Positions 1 through 8,182 of a DNA stretch of 64,000 nt are shown piece after piece. The translations under genes were made by a program, and so were the position numbers. The stretch covers positions 19,288 to 83,287 of the forward strand of contig NZ_PCDP01000026.1 in assembly GCF_003240585.1 (NCBI RefSeq). Reading direction: 5' to 3'. The DNA comes from Arminella tubonensis. GTDB lineage: Bacteria > Pseudomonadota > Alphaproteobacteria > Rhizobiales > Rhizobiaceae. The notes under the pieces were generated by a model. It had not been told where the DNA came from, searched no databases, and saw only the letters and a program-made list of their open reading frames with translations. Within the stretch, counting starts at the first letter, position 1, and the number at the start of each line of letters is the position of its first letter.

Positions 1-1
1 G

Positions 2-601
2 CTATTGACGGCGCCTATTGCCGTCGCGCTCGAGCAGCGCGTCAATGCCAGGCTTCTCTCGGCCGCGGGCTTTGCCTTCTTTGCCGTCGGCCTCGGGCTC
101 AGCGCGCTTCAGACACCGGAGACCGATTATGCGGAAATGGTCTGGCCGCAGGTGATACGCGGGCTCGCGATCATGTTCTGCCTGCTGCCGCCGACGCGGC
201 TCGCTCTCGGCAGCCTTACCGAAGCGCGCGTGCCGGATGCCAGCGGTCTTTTCAACCTTATGCGCAACCTTGGCGGCGCCATCGGCATCGCCCTGATCGA
301 CACCGTGATCTACAGCCGCTCGCCGGTACTCGGCCGGACTATCGTCGACAAACTGTCGGCCGGAAATGTCGAGACCGCGAAGTTCGTCGGCATCCCGCTC
401 GGCATGTTCGCGGCACGGCCGCCAGGGCCGATCGATGCGGACACCATGGCGATGCTCCAGCCGCTGGTCGAGAAGGCGGCCTTGACGCAAGCGATCAACG
501 AGGCCTGGGCGATGATCGCTATTTTGACGATTGCAGCCCTTGTCTGCATTCCGTTTGCCCGCAAGCAGGGGACATCGAACAATGCGGCAAGGTTGCATTG
601 A
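2..601 (+). CDS. MFS drug exporter, DHA2 family (C-terminal part)
   Basis: This is the last 199 residues of a membrane transporter; the start lies before the window. The hydrophobic stretches, the segment VIRGLAIMFCLLPPTRLAL and the helix-breaking RNLGGAIGIAL motif are typical of the second half of EmrB/QacA-type (DHA2, 14-helix) proton-driven multidrug exporters. A final helix near the C-terminus (AMIAILTIAALVCIPF) is followed by a short charged tail. It would act in the inner membrane, often together with an EmrA-like fusion protein encoded upstream, which cannot be checked here. No downstream partner follows, and the next gene starts 124 bases later. Confidence 0.8.
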   Translation, partial: LLTAPIAVALEQRVNARLLSAAGFAFFAVGLGLSALQTPETDYAEMVWPQVIRGLAIMFCLLPPTRLALGSLTEARVPDASGLFNLMRNLGGAIGIALIDTVIYSRSPVLGRTIVDKLSAGNVETAKFVGIPLGMFAARPPGPIDADTMAMLQPLVEKAALTQAINEAWAMIAILTIAALVCIPFARKQGTSNNAARLH

Positions 602-725
602 TAAGATTGGAAGCTCCTCGGCGGGACGTCGATATGTCTCGCGTTTTGCGATAAGCCGATGATAGGATACGGCGATTGTGTTCGGGCGCCGTTCCAGAGG
701 CGTCTCCCATTACGAAAGATGCCGC

Positions 726-1967
726 ATGTTTCCGCTTTCTCATATGATGAAATCCTTCATACGCAAGGGCCGCCTTACGGTCATCGACGCCGACGGAAAG
801 CGGCATGAATTCGTCGGCACGCCGGGTCCGGAAGTAACGATGCGGCTGACCGACAAGAAGCTGTACCGGACGCTGGTCTTCAACGCAGAGCTTGCAGCCG
901 GCGAAGCCTACATGGACGGGACGATGCGCTTCGAGGAGGGCTCGACGCTCCGCGATTTCCTGACGCTGTTTTCGGTGAACCGCCTGTCGCTCGGCTCCTA
1001 TCCGATCCAGAAGATCCTGCGTTCGATCAAGATGCGCTTTCGCAAGAGCCAGCAGTCGAACCGCAAGGGCCAGGCCCAGCAGAACGTCGCGCATCACTAC
1101 GACCTCGGCAATGATTTCTACAAGCTCTTCCTCGACGACAACATGCTCTATTCCTGCGCCTATTTCCGCAGGCCGGGAGAGACGCTGGAGCAGGCGCAGC
1201 GCAACAAGCTCCGGCTCCTCGCAAGCAAGCTCGGCCTCGAGGCCGGGATGAAGGTGCTGGATATCGGCTGCGGCTGGGGCGACCTGGCGCTTTATCTCGC
1301 AGCGCTCGAAAATGTCGAAGTTCTCGGCGTGACGCTCTCCAAGGAGCAGCAGGCATTGGCGTCGGAGCGGGCGCAGAAGGCGGGGCTTTCCGAGCGGGTG
1401 AAATTCGAGCTCCGCGACTATCGTGACGTCACCGGGCCGTTCGACCGGATCGTCTCGGTCGGCATGTTCGAACATGTCGGCGTCCACCACTATGACGAAT
1501 TCTTCTCCAAGGTGAACTCGCTGATGGCCGATGACGGGTTGGCCGTGCTGCACTCGATCGGCCATATGAGCCCTCCCGGCATGGCAAGCCCATGGCTTAG
1601 AAAATACATTTTCCCCGGCGCCTATTCACCGGCCCTTTCGGAAGTCTTCGAGGTGGTCGAGCGCAACAGCCTGTGGGTCACCGACCTCGAATTCCTGCGT
1701 GTCCACTATGCAACGACGCTGCAGCACTGGGCCGAGCGCTTCGAAAAGAACCGCGACGCGGTGATCGCCCTTTACGACGAACGCTTCGCCCGCATGTGGG
1801 AATTCTACCTGATCAGCGCCGAGATGATGTTCCGCACCGGCAGCCAGCTGGTCTTCCACATGCAGCTGTCACGCACCCGCGACGCTGCCCCGATCGTCCG
1901 CGACTACATAACCGACAAGCAGCGCGCCTATATCGAGCGGGAGCAGACGCTGAATCTATCGATCTGA
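726..1967 (+). CDS. cfa: Cyclopropane-fatty-acyl-phospholipid synthase
   Basis: A SAM-dependent enzyme of about 413 residues that adds a methylene bridge to double bonds of unsaturated phospholipid acyl chains at the membrane surface. Visible family marks are the HHYDLGNDFYKLFLDD segment (residues about 123-138) with YSCAYF just after it, and the SAM-binding motif VLDIGCGWGD (about 177-186). FEHVGVHHYDEFF follows, and the C-terminal part carries the usual Y-x-x-T-L-xx-W segment. The open frame extends 16 codons further upstream, but the ATG at 726 has a purine-rich site (GAAAGA) before it and gives the usual family length. A RIME repeat lies directly downstream. Cfa enzymes are usually induced in stationary phase or acid; no such signal was recognised here. 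Confidence 0.93.
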   Translation: MFPLSHMMKSFIRKGRLTVIDADGKRHEFVGTPGPEVTMRLTDKKLYRTLVFNAELAAGEAYMDGTMRFEEGSTLRDFLTLFSVNRLSLGSYPIQKILRSIKMRFRKSQQSNRKGQAQQNVAHHYDLGNDFYKLFLDDNMLYSCAYFRRPGETLEQAQRNKLRLLASKLGLEAGMKVLDIGCGWGDLALYLAALENVEVLGVTLSKEQQALASERAQKAGLSERVKFELRDYRDVTGPFDRIVSVGMFEHVGVHHYDEFFSKVNSLMADDGLAVLHSIGHMSPPGMASPWLRKYIFPGAYSPALSEVFEVVERNSLWVTDLEFLRVHYATTLQHWAERFEKNRDAVIALYDERFARMWEFYLISAEMMFRTGSQLVFHMQLSRTRDAAPIVRDYITDKQRAYIEREQTLNLSI

Positions 1968-2008
1968 TTCGGGGGGATGGGTCAGGTCATTCAACTTTCG
2001 CCTAGTTA

Positions 2009-2131
2009 CCCCCCCTCTGTCGGCCTGGCCGACATCTCCCCCACAAGGGGGGAGATCAATATGCCGAGGGCGCGGCATCCTCCAATCTCCCCACCCGTGG
2101 GGGAGATGTCAGCGCAGCTGACAGAGGAGGG
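2009..2131. repeat. RIME-type palindromic intergenic repeat
   Basis: Two half-elements face each other. The left one reads CCCCCTCTGTC, a short GGCC palindrome and ACATCTCCCCCACAAGGGGG; the right one is its near mirror image ending GACAGAGGAGGG. The outer ends CCCTCTGTC and GACAGAGG(A)GGG pair, so the transcript would fold into a large stem with two internal hairpins. This layout matches the Rhizobium-specific intergenic mosaic elements. A second copy with the same ends lies at 18311-18494. Confidence 0.85.
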
Positions 2132-2660
2132 CGTTGTGGCTCCGTCCGTCAATCTTTTCAAGGGAATCACATCGCCGTTTTCCCCGTTCCCTCCGCCCGT
2201 GCCTATACTCTCCGCGTTCCACCCTCGGATACACCGGTCTGCGTTGCCGGCGAGGTGGGGCCGGTGCTTTCTGGGGTGGCCTTGACGCGGGGCGCTTCAG
2301 GATGGGTCCGCAGAAAACGATCCCCTCCCGCCTGAAACAGGGCGGGGCGTGCCCTGCATTGGCACATACGGGATGGCGACAACCTCGCCATCTCCCAGAG
2401 GATCTGCAGTTGTGGATAAAAACCACCGAACGGGGCACATCGAGTGTCACTTAAACTATTCAACACCCAGGGCATTCGATGTGTCCCGGCCGATCTCATT
2501 CTCAAAACACGGATGGATTCCATCGCGTGGCCGAAAGTCGATGCGCAAACGGGACACGAGTCTCTCACCCAGGACAGCTGCGACCGCCCGATCGCCGGGC
2601 AGGCTTGCCATCGCAGTCCGTTGGGCTTAGCTCTCACGCTTCATTCTGGTCTGGATCATC
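2132..2660. other. Non-coding stretch upstream of recF with one DnaA box
   Basis: No convincing gene was found in these 529 bases; the open frames have no family resemblance and run through into recF in the wrong frame. The stretch contains one perfect consensus DnaA box (TTATCCACA on the minus strand, at 2411-2419) next to a short A tract. No cluster of boxes or AT-rich unwinding element is present, so it is not an origin by itself. It probably holds the recF promoter and leader. Confidence 0.5.
2411..2419 (-). promoter_or_regulatory. Perfect DnaA box
   Basis: TTATCCACA on the minus strand, identical to the consensus 9-mer bound by DnaA, lies 242 bases before recF. Only one copy was seen nearby. 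It may make recF sensitive to DnaA or be chance; a 9-mer is expected by chance about once in 130 kb per two strands at even base composition, less often in GC-rich DNA. Confidence 0.45.
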
Positions 2661-3785
2661 ATGCCCCGCAAGGTTTCCCTGTCTCTCCTGAAGCTTACCG
2701 ACTTCCGCAATTACGCGGTGGCGGCACTGGAGCTGGACGACCGGCATGTCGTGCTGACCGGAGACAACGGTGCCGGCAAGACCAATCTCATGGAGGCGGT
2801 GTCGTTTCTGTCGCCCGGCCGGGGCCTGCGCCGTGCGGCGTATGCGGATGTCACCCGGGTCGGCGCGACGAACGGCTTCTCGATCTTCACGAGGATCGAT
2901 GGAATGCAGGGCGACGTGGAAATCGGCACCGGCGTCGACACGACAGACGAGACTGCGGCGCGGCGGCTACGAATCAATGGAACGACTGCCAAGACGGCCG
3001 ACGAGCTCACCGACCATCTCCGTGTCCTCTGGTTGACGCCCGCCATGGACGGGCTTTTTACCGGAGGTTCTTCCGACCGACGCCGGTTTCTCGACCGGCT
3101 GGTGCTGTCGCTCGATCCCGCGCATGGACGTCGCGCCAGCGATTTCGAACGCGCCATGCGCGGCCGCAACAAGCTTTTGTCCGAAGGACGGTTCGATCCG
3201 GCATGGCTTTCCGGCATCGAGGAGCAGATGGCAAGCCTCGGCATCGCCATGGCCCTTGCCCGCCAGGAAATGCTCGGGCTTCTATCGCGCCTGATCGAGG
3301 AGAGCGGCGAGGAAACACCCTTTCCCTCCGCCTCCCTCAAGCTCTCGGGTTTCCTGGACGACCAATTCGACCGCGCAGCCGTGGACCTGGAAGACCAATA
3401 TTCCGGGATGCTGAGAGATGGGCGATACCGCGACGCCGCTGCCGGCCGCACGCTGGACGGTCCGCATCGCGCCGATCTTCTGGTACGGCACCGCGAGAAG
3501 GAGATGGAGGCAGAGCGTTGCTCGACAGGCGAACAAAAGGCGCTGCTGGTGGGCCTTGTGCTTGCCCACGCGAGGCTCGTCGGCAATCTGACCGGCCACG
3601 CGCCGATCCTGCTGCTGGACGAGATCGCCGCGCATCTCGACGAAGGTCGCCGCGCCGCGCTGTTCGACCTCGTCGACGGGCTTGGCGGTCAGGCCTTCAT
3701 GACCGGCACGGACAGGGCGATGTTTTCAGCGCTGGGCGACCGCGCCCAGTTCCTGACCGTCGCGCATGGCGGCATATCCTTGTGA
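2661..3785 (+). CDS. recF: DNA replication and repair protein RecF
   Basis: A 374-residue SMC-like ATPase that binds gapped DNA and, with RecO and RecR, loads RecA at stalled forks. Seen directly: the N-terminal strand LTDFRNYAVAALELD (RecF hallmark FRNY), Walker A GDNGAGKTN (residues 34-42), the ABC-type signature STGEQKALLVGLVLAHA (about 282-298) and Walker B PILLLDEIAAHLD (about 312-324). The length is normal for the family. recR, its functional partner, lies about 15 kb further on in this window. moeB follows 36 bases downstream in the same direction. Upstream are 529 non-coding bases with a DnaA box, so RecF is probably transcribed from its own promoter rather than with dnaA-dnaN as in E. 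coli. Confidence 0.95.
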   Translation: MPRKVSLSLLKLTDFRNYAVAALELDDRHVVLTGDNGAGKTNLMEAVSFLSPGRGLRRAAYADVTRVGATNGFSIFTRIDGMQGDVEIGTGVDTTDETAARRLRINGTTAKTADELTDHLRVLWLTPAMDGLFTGGSSDRRRFLDRLVLSLDPAHGRRASDFERAMRGRNKLLSEGRFDPAWLSGIEEQMASLGIAMALARQEMLGLLSRLIEESGEETPFPSASLKLSGFLDDQFDRAAVDLEDQYSGMLRDGRYRDAAAGRTLDGPHRADLLVRHREKEMEAERCSTGEQKALLVGLVLAHARLVGNLTGHAPILLLDEIAAHLDEGRRAALFDLVDGLGGQAFMTGTDRAMFSALGDRAQFLTVAHGGISL

Positions 3786-3821
3786 AGAAGGGCCCTTTTC
3801 ATCATGGAAATTGAAGGTAGC

Positions 3822-4595
3822 ATGACCGGCATGGACCCTTTGACACCCGATGAAATCGCTCGCTACCAGCGCCATATCCTGCTTCCCGAAATCGGCGGGG
3901 CCGGGCAGCAGAAACTCAAGGCTGCGCGAATACTGGTGATCGGTGCCGGCGGTCTCGGGGCTCCCGTGCTGCAATATCTGGCTGCGGCGGGCGTCGGCAC
4001 GATCGGTATCGCAGACGACGACCGGGTCTCGTTGTCGAACCTGCAGCGACAGGTGATCCACGATACCGGGACGATCGGCGAAATGAAGACGCAGAGTGCG
4101 GCCGATGCGATTGCAAGGCTGAACCCGCATGTCCGCACCGTCCGCTTCGAGGAACGTTTTTCACAGGAGACAGCGGCCGGACAACTTGCCCGATTCGATC
4201 TCGTAGTCGACGGTTCCGACAATTTCGACACCCGCTATGCCGCGGCGGATGCGGCTGAAGTAGCGCGCAAGCCGCTGGTGACGGGCGCGGTCGGCAGGTT
4301 CGATGGTTCGCTGACCGTGCTGAAACCCTACGAAGCGGCGGCGGACGGCACGCTCAACCCGTCCTACCGCGACCTCTTTCCGACACCGCCGCCGGCTGGC
4401 CTCATCCCTTCCTGCGCGGAGGCCGGCATCGTCGGCGCACTGACGGGAGTGATCGGAACCCTGATGGCCATGGAGGCGATCAAGCTCGTCACCGGCATCG
4501 GCGAGCCGCTGGTCGGACGCCTGATGCTCTACGACGCCTTGTCCGCCCGGTTCGACACCGTGCATTACAAGCGCCGGCGGACGAAAGCCGAATGA
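3822..4595 (+). CDS. moeB: MoeB/ThiF-family adenylyltransferase
   Basis: An E1-like enzyme of about 257 residues that adenylates the C-terminal glycine of a sulfur-carrier protein (MoaD in molybdopterin synthesis, possibly ThiS). The N-terminus YQRHILLPEIGGAGQQKL is the family signature, followed by the nucleotide loop VIGAGGLGAP and the acidic-to-arginine stretch IADDDRVSLSNLQRQ. A cysteine in IPSCAEAGIVG sits where the family has its conserved loop. The two CxxC pairs that bind zinc in E. coli MoeB are absent, a state I believe is common in alphaproteobacterial members. In-frame ATGs exist at 3804, 3822 and 3831; 3822 has the best spaced AAGG site. The stop overlaps the start of the next gene (ATGA), so the two are translationally coupled. 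Confidence 0.88.
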   Translation: MTGMDPLTPDEIARYQRHILLPEIGGAGQQKLKAARILVIGAGGLGAPVLQYLAAAGVGTIGIADDDRVSLSNLQRQVIHDTGTIGEMKTQSAADAIARLNPHVRTVRFEERFSQETAAGQLARFDLVVDGSDNFDTRYAAADAAEVARKPLVTGAVGRFDGSLTVLKPYEAAADGTLNPSYRDLFPTPPPAGLIPSCAEAGIVGALTGVIGTLMAMEAIKLVTGIGEPLVGRLMLYDALSARFDTVHYKRRRTKAE

Positions 4596-5113
4596 CCGAC
4601 GCCACCTTGATGCGGCTCGACGAATCTTTCAGCCAGTGGGACGCGCTGCTGGATTTGATTGTTGCTTCCTTTGCCTACATGAATGATCTGATCGATCCAC
4701 CTTCTTCGGCGCTGGCTTTGACGCCGCAATCACTGAAGCAGAAGGCAGAAGTGGAGATAGGCTACGTCGCCCTTGAAGGCGAAGCCATGATCGGCTGCAT
4801 CTTCTGCCGGCCGGAGGATCAGTGTCTCTATATCGGCAAGCTTGCCGTTCTCCCGGTCGCACAGGGCCGCGGCATCGGGAAACAGATGTTGACCCTTGCC
4901 GAAGAGATGGCGCGGGAAAGATCGCTCCCGGAGCTTCGGCTCGAAACCAGGATCGAACTTACCGGCAATCACGCTGTGTTCACCACCTGGGGCTTCAGGA
5001 AGACCGCGGAGAATTCCCACCCCGGGTTTGATCGCACGACGTCGATCGAGATGAGGAAGACGCTGGCTAGCGCCCCGGCAGCACGCGGTTTGGCGGCCGA
5101 TGACCGTCGATGA
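4592..5113 (+). CDS. GNAT-family N-acetyltransferase
   Basis: A 173-residue acetyl-CoA-dependent acetyltransferase of unknown substrate. The acetyl-CoA-binding motif A is clear: YIGKLAVLPVAQGRGIGKQMLTLAEE (V-x-P-x-x-Q-G-x-G-I-G), followed by ELRLETR and a final NHAVFTTWGFRKT that matches the family's last beta strands. Its start overlaps the moeB stop by four bases. Its last 47 bases overlap the 3' end of the converging dehydrogenase gene. Small-molecule (amine or antibiotic) acetylation is as likely as protein N-terminal acetylation, and the neighbours do not decide. Confidence 0.85.
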   Translation: MTDATLMRLDESFSQWDALLDLIVASFAYMNDLIDPPSSALALTPQSLKQKAEVEIGYVALEGEAMIGCIFCRPEDQCLYIGKLAVLPVAQGRGIGKQMLTLAEEMARERSLPELRLETRIELTGNHAVFTTWGFRKTAENSHPGFDRTTSIEMRKTLASAPAARGLAADDRR

Positions 5114-6068
5114 AGGCGCGGATGTTGATGATGACCTTGTCGCCCATCTCGATACGCCCCTCGATCGTGGCGGAGCTCATATGCGGCAACAGCACGACCT
5201 TGCCCTCGTGTGCCAGCTTGATGAGCTTCGGATTGACGGCTGGCTCGTTCTCGAAAACGTCGAGGCCGGCGCCGGCGATCTTGCCTTCGCGGAGGATCTT
5301 GATCAGCGCCGCCTCGTCGATGATATCGCCACGGGCCGTGTTGATGACGTAGCTCGTCGGCTGCAACAGGGCGAGCCGCCGTGCCGAGACCAGATGGTAG
5401 GTCGCCGGTGTCGAAGGGCAGTTGACCGAGACGAAATCGACGCGCGCCAGCATCTGGTCGAGGCTGTCCCAGTAGGTCGCCTCCAGCTCGTCCTCGGTCG
5501 CCGGGCTGACGCGCTTGCGGTTGTGATAATGGATCGAGAGGCCGAATGCCTTGGCCCGCCGGGCAACGGCGGTGCCTATGCGGCCCATGCCGACAATGCC
5601 GATGCGCTTGCCAAACAGGCGTCGCCCCAGCATCCAGGTCGGCGACCAGCCGGCCCATTCGCCAGGCTTGTCGGTCAACACCCGCGCACCTTCGGCAAGC
5701 CGCCGCGGAAGCGCGAGAATGAGAGCCATGGTCATGTCGGCCGTGTCTTCGGTCAGCACGTTTGGCGTATTGGTGACGGTGATGCCCTTGCGGGCGGCGG
5801 CGTCGATATCGATATGATCGACACCGTTCGAGAAGCTGGTGATCAGCTTCAGCTGCGGCCCCGCCTGCTCGATCAGGGCCGCGTCGATCCGATCCGTAAC
5901 AGTCGGAACGAGTACGTCGGCATACTGCATAGCCGCTACGAGTTCGGCTGCCGAGCGCGGGGTGTCGTCGATATTCAACTCTGCATCGAACAGCTCGCGC
6001 ATTCGCGTTTCAACCGCATCCGGCAGCTTGCGCGTGATGTAGACCCTTGGTTTTTTCTTCGTCGTCAT
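5067..6068 (-). CDS. D-isomer-specific 2-hydroxyacid dehydrogenase (glyoxylate/hydroxypyruvate reductase type)
   Basis: A 333-residue cytoplasmic NAD(P)H-dependent reductase of 2-keto acids. The nucleotide fold is marked by RIGIVGMGRIGTAVARRAKAF (GxGxxG). The catalytic triad is visible as Arg in INTARGDIID, Glu in DVFENEP and His in LLPHMSSAT. The length and the PNVLTEDTADMTMALIL segment fit the glyoxylate reductase (GyaR/GhrB) subgroup best; the substrate is inferred. The gene converges with the acetyltransferase gene and shares 47 bases with it. It has its own upstream region of about 190 bases shared divergently with the SH3 protein. Confidence 0.88.
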   Translation of the reverse strand: MTTKKKPRVYITRKLPDAVETRMRELFDAELNIDDTPRSAAELVAAMQYADVLVPTVTDRIDAALIEQAGPQLKLITSFSNGVDHIDIDAAARKGITVTNTPNVLTEDTADMTMALILALPRRLAEGARVLTDKPGEWAGWSPTWMLGRRLFGKRIGIVGMGRIGTAVARRAKAFGLSIHYHNRKRVSPATEDELEATYWDSLDQMLARVDFVSVNCPSTPATYHLVSARRLALLQPTSYVINTARGDIIDEAALIKILREGKIAGAGLDVFENEPAVNPKLIKLAHEGKVVLLPHMSSATIEGRIEMGDKVIINIRAFIDGHRPPNRVLPGR

Positions 6069-6256
6069 ACCGACTTGTGAAGCCTTGTTCAGAGGTCCTT
6101 AACCAAGACCAGCCATAATTTTCACGTTCCGGGCAGTTCTACCAGACCCGCAAGCGAAGACAAATAGAACTCGCAGGCAGGGTCACGGATTCGGTGGTGT
6201 GCGGAGCGAAGGTGCCCTGAAGCGGCACTCAATCACGACAAGCGAACGGAAGCTCC

Positions 6257-6802
6257 ATGCGTCGCAAAATTTTCAGGTCCTGCGTTGCCTTGGCGATCGG
6301 CACGATCATGGCGCTCGCCAATGCCCAAATCGTCAGCGCGCAGGCCGCGAAAGGTCCGAGCGGGCTGCCGCTGCCGCGCTTCGTCACGTTGAAATCGAAG
6401 CGGGTCAACCTGCGTATCGGCCCCAGCAGCGACTACGCGGTCTCGTGGCTTTACACGAGAGAGGGGCTGCCGGTCGAAATCATTCAGGAATACGACAACT
6501 GGCGGCAGATCCGCGATGCCGAGGGAACGGAGGGCTGGGTCAACCAGTCGCTGCTCTCCGGCCAACGTTCGGCGATCGCCGCGCCGTGGATGAAGGGCAA
6601 GAGCGCGACCAAGGCGATCTACGTGAATATGCGCCGCGATCCGCAGCCATCGAGCGCGGTCATCGCCAAGCTCGAGCCTGGCGTCATCCTGCATGTGCGG
6701 GAATGCAACGGCACATGGTGCCGCGCCAGCACCGACGGCAGCGACGGATGGGTGGCGCAATCGGAAATCTGGGGCGCCTATCCCGGTGAGGCCTTTAAAT
6801 AA
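6257..6802 (+). CDS. Secreted SH3-domain protein
   Basis: A 181-residue protein with a signal peptide (MRRKIFRSC, then a hydrophobic core ending ANAQIVSAQA). The body holds two bacterial SH3 units: about residues 48-97 (KSKRVNLRIGPSSDYAVSW up to EGWVNQSLL) and about 115-175 (TKAIYVNMRRDPQPSSAV up to SDGWVAQSEIWG). The repeated N-x-R-x-x-P-S-S pattern and closing GWV are typical. Such proteins usually bind peptidoglycan or other envelope components in the periplasm. It is a single gene converging with the kinase gene, with an 8-base overlap of the 3' ends. No enzymatic motif is seen. Confidence 0.85.
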   Translation: MRRKIFRSCVALAIGTIMALANAQIVSAQAAKGPSGLPLPRFVTLKSKRVNLRIGPSSDYAVSWLYTREGLPVEIIQEYDNWRQIRDAEGTEGWVNQSLLSGQRSAIAAPWMKGKSATKAIYVNMRRDPQPSSAVIAKLEPGVILHVRECNGTWCRASTDGSDGWVAQSEIWGAYPGEAFK

Positions 6803-7790
6803 GGCCGGCTTCCCTTCCGGCTTCCGAAAGCGACTTCATCGGGCGAGGCCCGATCTGCTGGATGACGATCCCGGCCGCCAGGCAACCAAGCTTTCCGCAA
6901 TCTTCCAGCGACCGGCCTTGCGTATAGCCATAGAGGAAACCGGATGCGAACAGATCGCCGGCACCTGTGGTATCGACCAATTCCTCGAGCTTGATCGCAT
7001 CGACCCTGTACCGCTCCTTGCCGCGCAGGATGACGGCGCCTTCCTCGCTCATGGTGACGGCGGCGATCTTGCAGTCGGCGGCGATACGGGTCAGCGCCTC
7101 CTCGAAATCGCGGGTCTCATAGAGCGACAACGTCTCTTCGCGATTGGCAAAGACGATATCCACGGTGCCGGAGCGCATGAGCTCGAGGAACTCCGAGCGG
7201 TACCTGCCGACGCAGAAGCTGTCCGAGAGCGTCATCGAGACCTCGCGGCCGTTTTCATGGGCGATACGAGCGCATTCGAGGATCGCTTCCTTGGCGCGGG
7301 GCGGATCCCAGAGATAGCCTTCGAAATAGGTGACCTTGGCGTCGGCAACGACTTCCGGTTCGACATCCTCAGGCCCCAGTTCGACGCATGCGCCGAGATA
7401 GGTATTCATCGAGCGCTCGCCATCCGGGGTCACGAAGATCATCGACCGCGCGGTCGGGGGGAAGGTGCCCTTCGGCTTGGTCTGGTAGTGGACGCCTTGC
7501 GCACGAATGTCGTGATTGAAGATTTCGCCCAGCTGATCGTCGGCGACCTTGCCGAAATAGGCAGCCTTTCCGCCGAAGCTCGCAACGCCTGCCGCCGTGT
7601 TGCCGGCACTGCCGCCTGATGCCTCGAGTGCGGGGCCCATGCGGGAATAGAGCAACTCGGCACGCTCGGCGTCGATCAGGTTCATCGCAGCCTTGGTGAT
7701 TTTGTTGTCGATCAGGAACTGATCGTCGCAACGGGAAATAATGTCGACGATCGCGTTGCCAACAGTCAGTACATCGAAACGTAGCATCAA
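6795..7790 (-). CDS. PfkB-family kinase, probably adenosine kinase
   Basis: A 331-residue ribokinase-fold kinase. The N-terminus FDVLTVGNAIVDIIS and the GGSAGNTAAGVASFGGKAAYFGKVADD segment form the substrate side. The C-terminal DTTGAGDLFASGFLYG is PfkB signature 2 with the catalytic Asp in GAGD. Closest in pattern to the alphaproteobacterial adenosine kinase group, which phosphorylates adenosine to AMP; a sugar substrate cannot be excluded. Two adjacent ATG codons are present at the start and the choice is immaterial. The upstream region at 7791-8146 carries an opposite-strand terminator with no gene. Confidence 0.85.
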   Translation of the reverse strand: MMLRFDVLTVGNAIVDIISRCDDQFLIDNKITKAAMNLIDAERAELLYSRMGPALEASGGSAGNTAAGVASFGGKAAYFGKVADDQLGEIFNHDIRAQGVHYQTKPKGTFPPTARSMIFVTPDGERSMNTYLGACVELGPEDVEPEVVADAKVTYFEGYLWDPPRAKEAILECARIAHENGREVSMTLSDSFCVGRYRSEFLELMRSGTVDIVFANREETLSLYETRDFEEALTRIAADCKIAAVTMSEEGAVILRGKERYRVDAIKLEELVDTTGAGDLFASGFLYGYTQGRSLEDCGKLGCLAAGIVIQQIGPRPMKSLSEAGREAGLI

Positions 7791-7854
7791 AAGGAGAGCC
7801 CCGGTATTGTTTGTGATAGCCGGTGTCCGGTCTTAGCGGATTTTGCGAAGTTTG

Positions 7855-8107
7855 GAAGAGGATTCACGTTGCTCTCCGCATCGGAATTTCTCAAGGTCAT
7901 CCTGCTGTCACTTTTCAGCTGTAGATATTGTCCAAGCGAGCCGGCATGGGGATGTCAATGACGTCCAGGGCCGGTGTGCGAGGGGTATGATGCCCCTGCC
8001 CTCCGTTTGGGCGATCCTGACCACGGATGAACTGGGAGGTTTGCGAAACGGGGCATATTCCGGGAAGACCGGATGCGGAAAAGCGGGCCTAGCCCGCTTT
8101 TTTTGTT
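7855..8107 (+). ncRNA. Candidate small RNA or leader ending in a rho-independent terminator
   Basis: Between two minus-strand genes lies a + strand region with several hairpins: AGGGG-tatgatg-CCCCT (7979-7996), TCCGG-gaaga-CCGGA (8059-8073) and the terminator GCGGGC-cta-GCCCGC followed by seven T (8084-8106). No coding gene in this orientation stops before the terminator. The open frame across the region (100 codons) runs through the terminator and has no recognisable features. A transcript starting around 7800-7860 is inferred only. No known RNA family was recognised; 6S, RNase P and tmRNA signatures were looked for and not seen. Confidence 0.4.
8082..8106 (+). terminator. Rho-independent terminator, orphan on + strand
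   Basis: AAGCGGGC-CTA-GCCCGCTT followed by a T run: a short perfect GC-rich stem with a tract of seven T. It points away from both flanking genes, which are on the minus strand. Confidence 0.75.
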
Positions 8108-8146
8108 GTCTGTTGTCTGTTGTCGCGGCTCGATCCGCCGGCTGAG

Positions 8147-8173
8147 AAAAGCCCGGTCAAAACAACCGGGCCA
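8147..8173 (-). terminator. Terminator of the cycM gene
   Basis: On the minus strand GCCCGG-ttgttttga-CCGGGC is followed by TTTTCTC, directly after the cytochrome stop codon. Confidence 0.65.
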
Positions 8174-8182
8174 TCATGGTTC

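Noticed and set aside
2300..2660. Chromosomal origin next to recF
   Set aside because: Only one DnaA box, no AT-rich unwinding element and no dnaA, hemE or parAB nearby.
2444..3814. 456-codon open frame on the + strand across recF
   Set aside because: It is out of frame with RecF, whose motifs are intact; the translation is Arg/Pro/Gly-rich as expected for a shadow frame in GC-rich DNA.
7800..8107. 6S RNA, tmRNA or RNase P RNA
   Set aside because: None of the conserved sequence marks of these RNAs was found and the neighbours are not the expected ones; kept only as an unnamed candidate.
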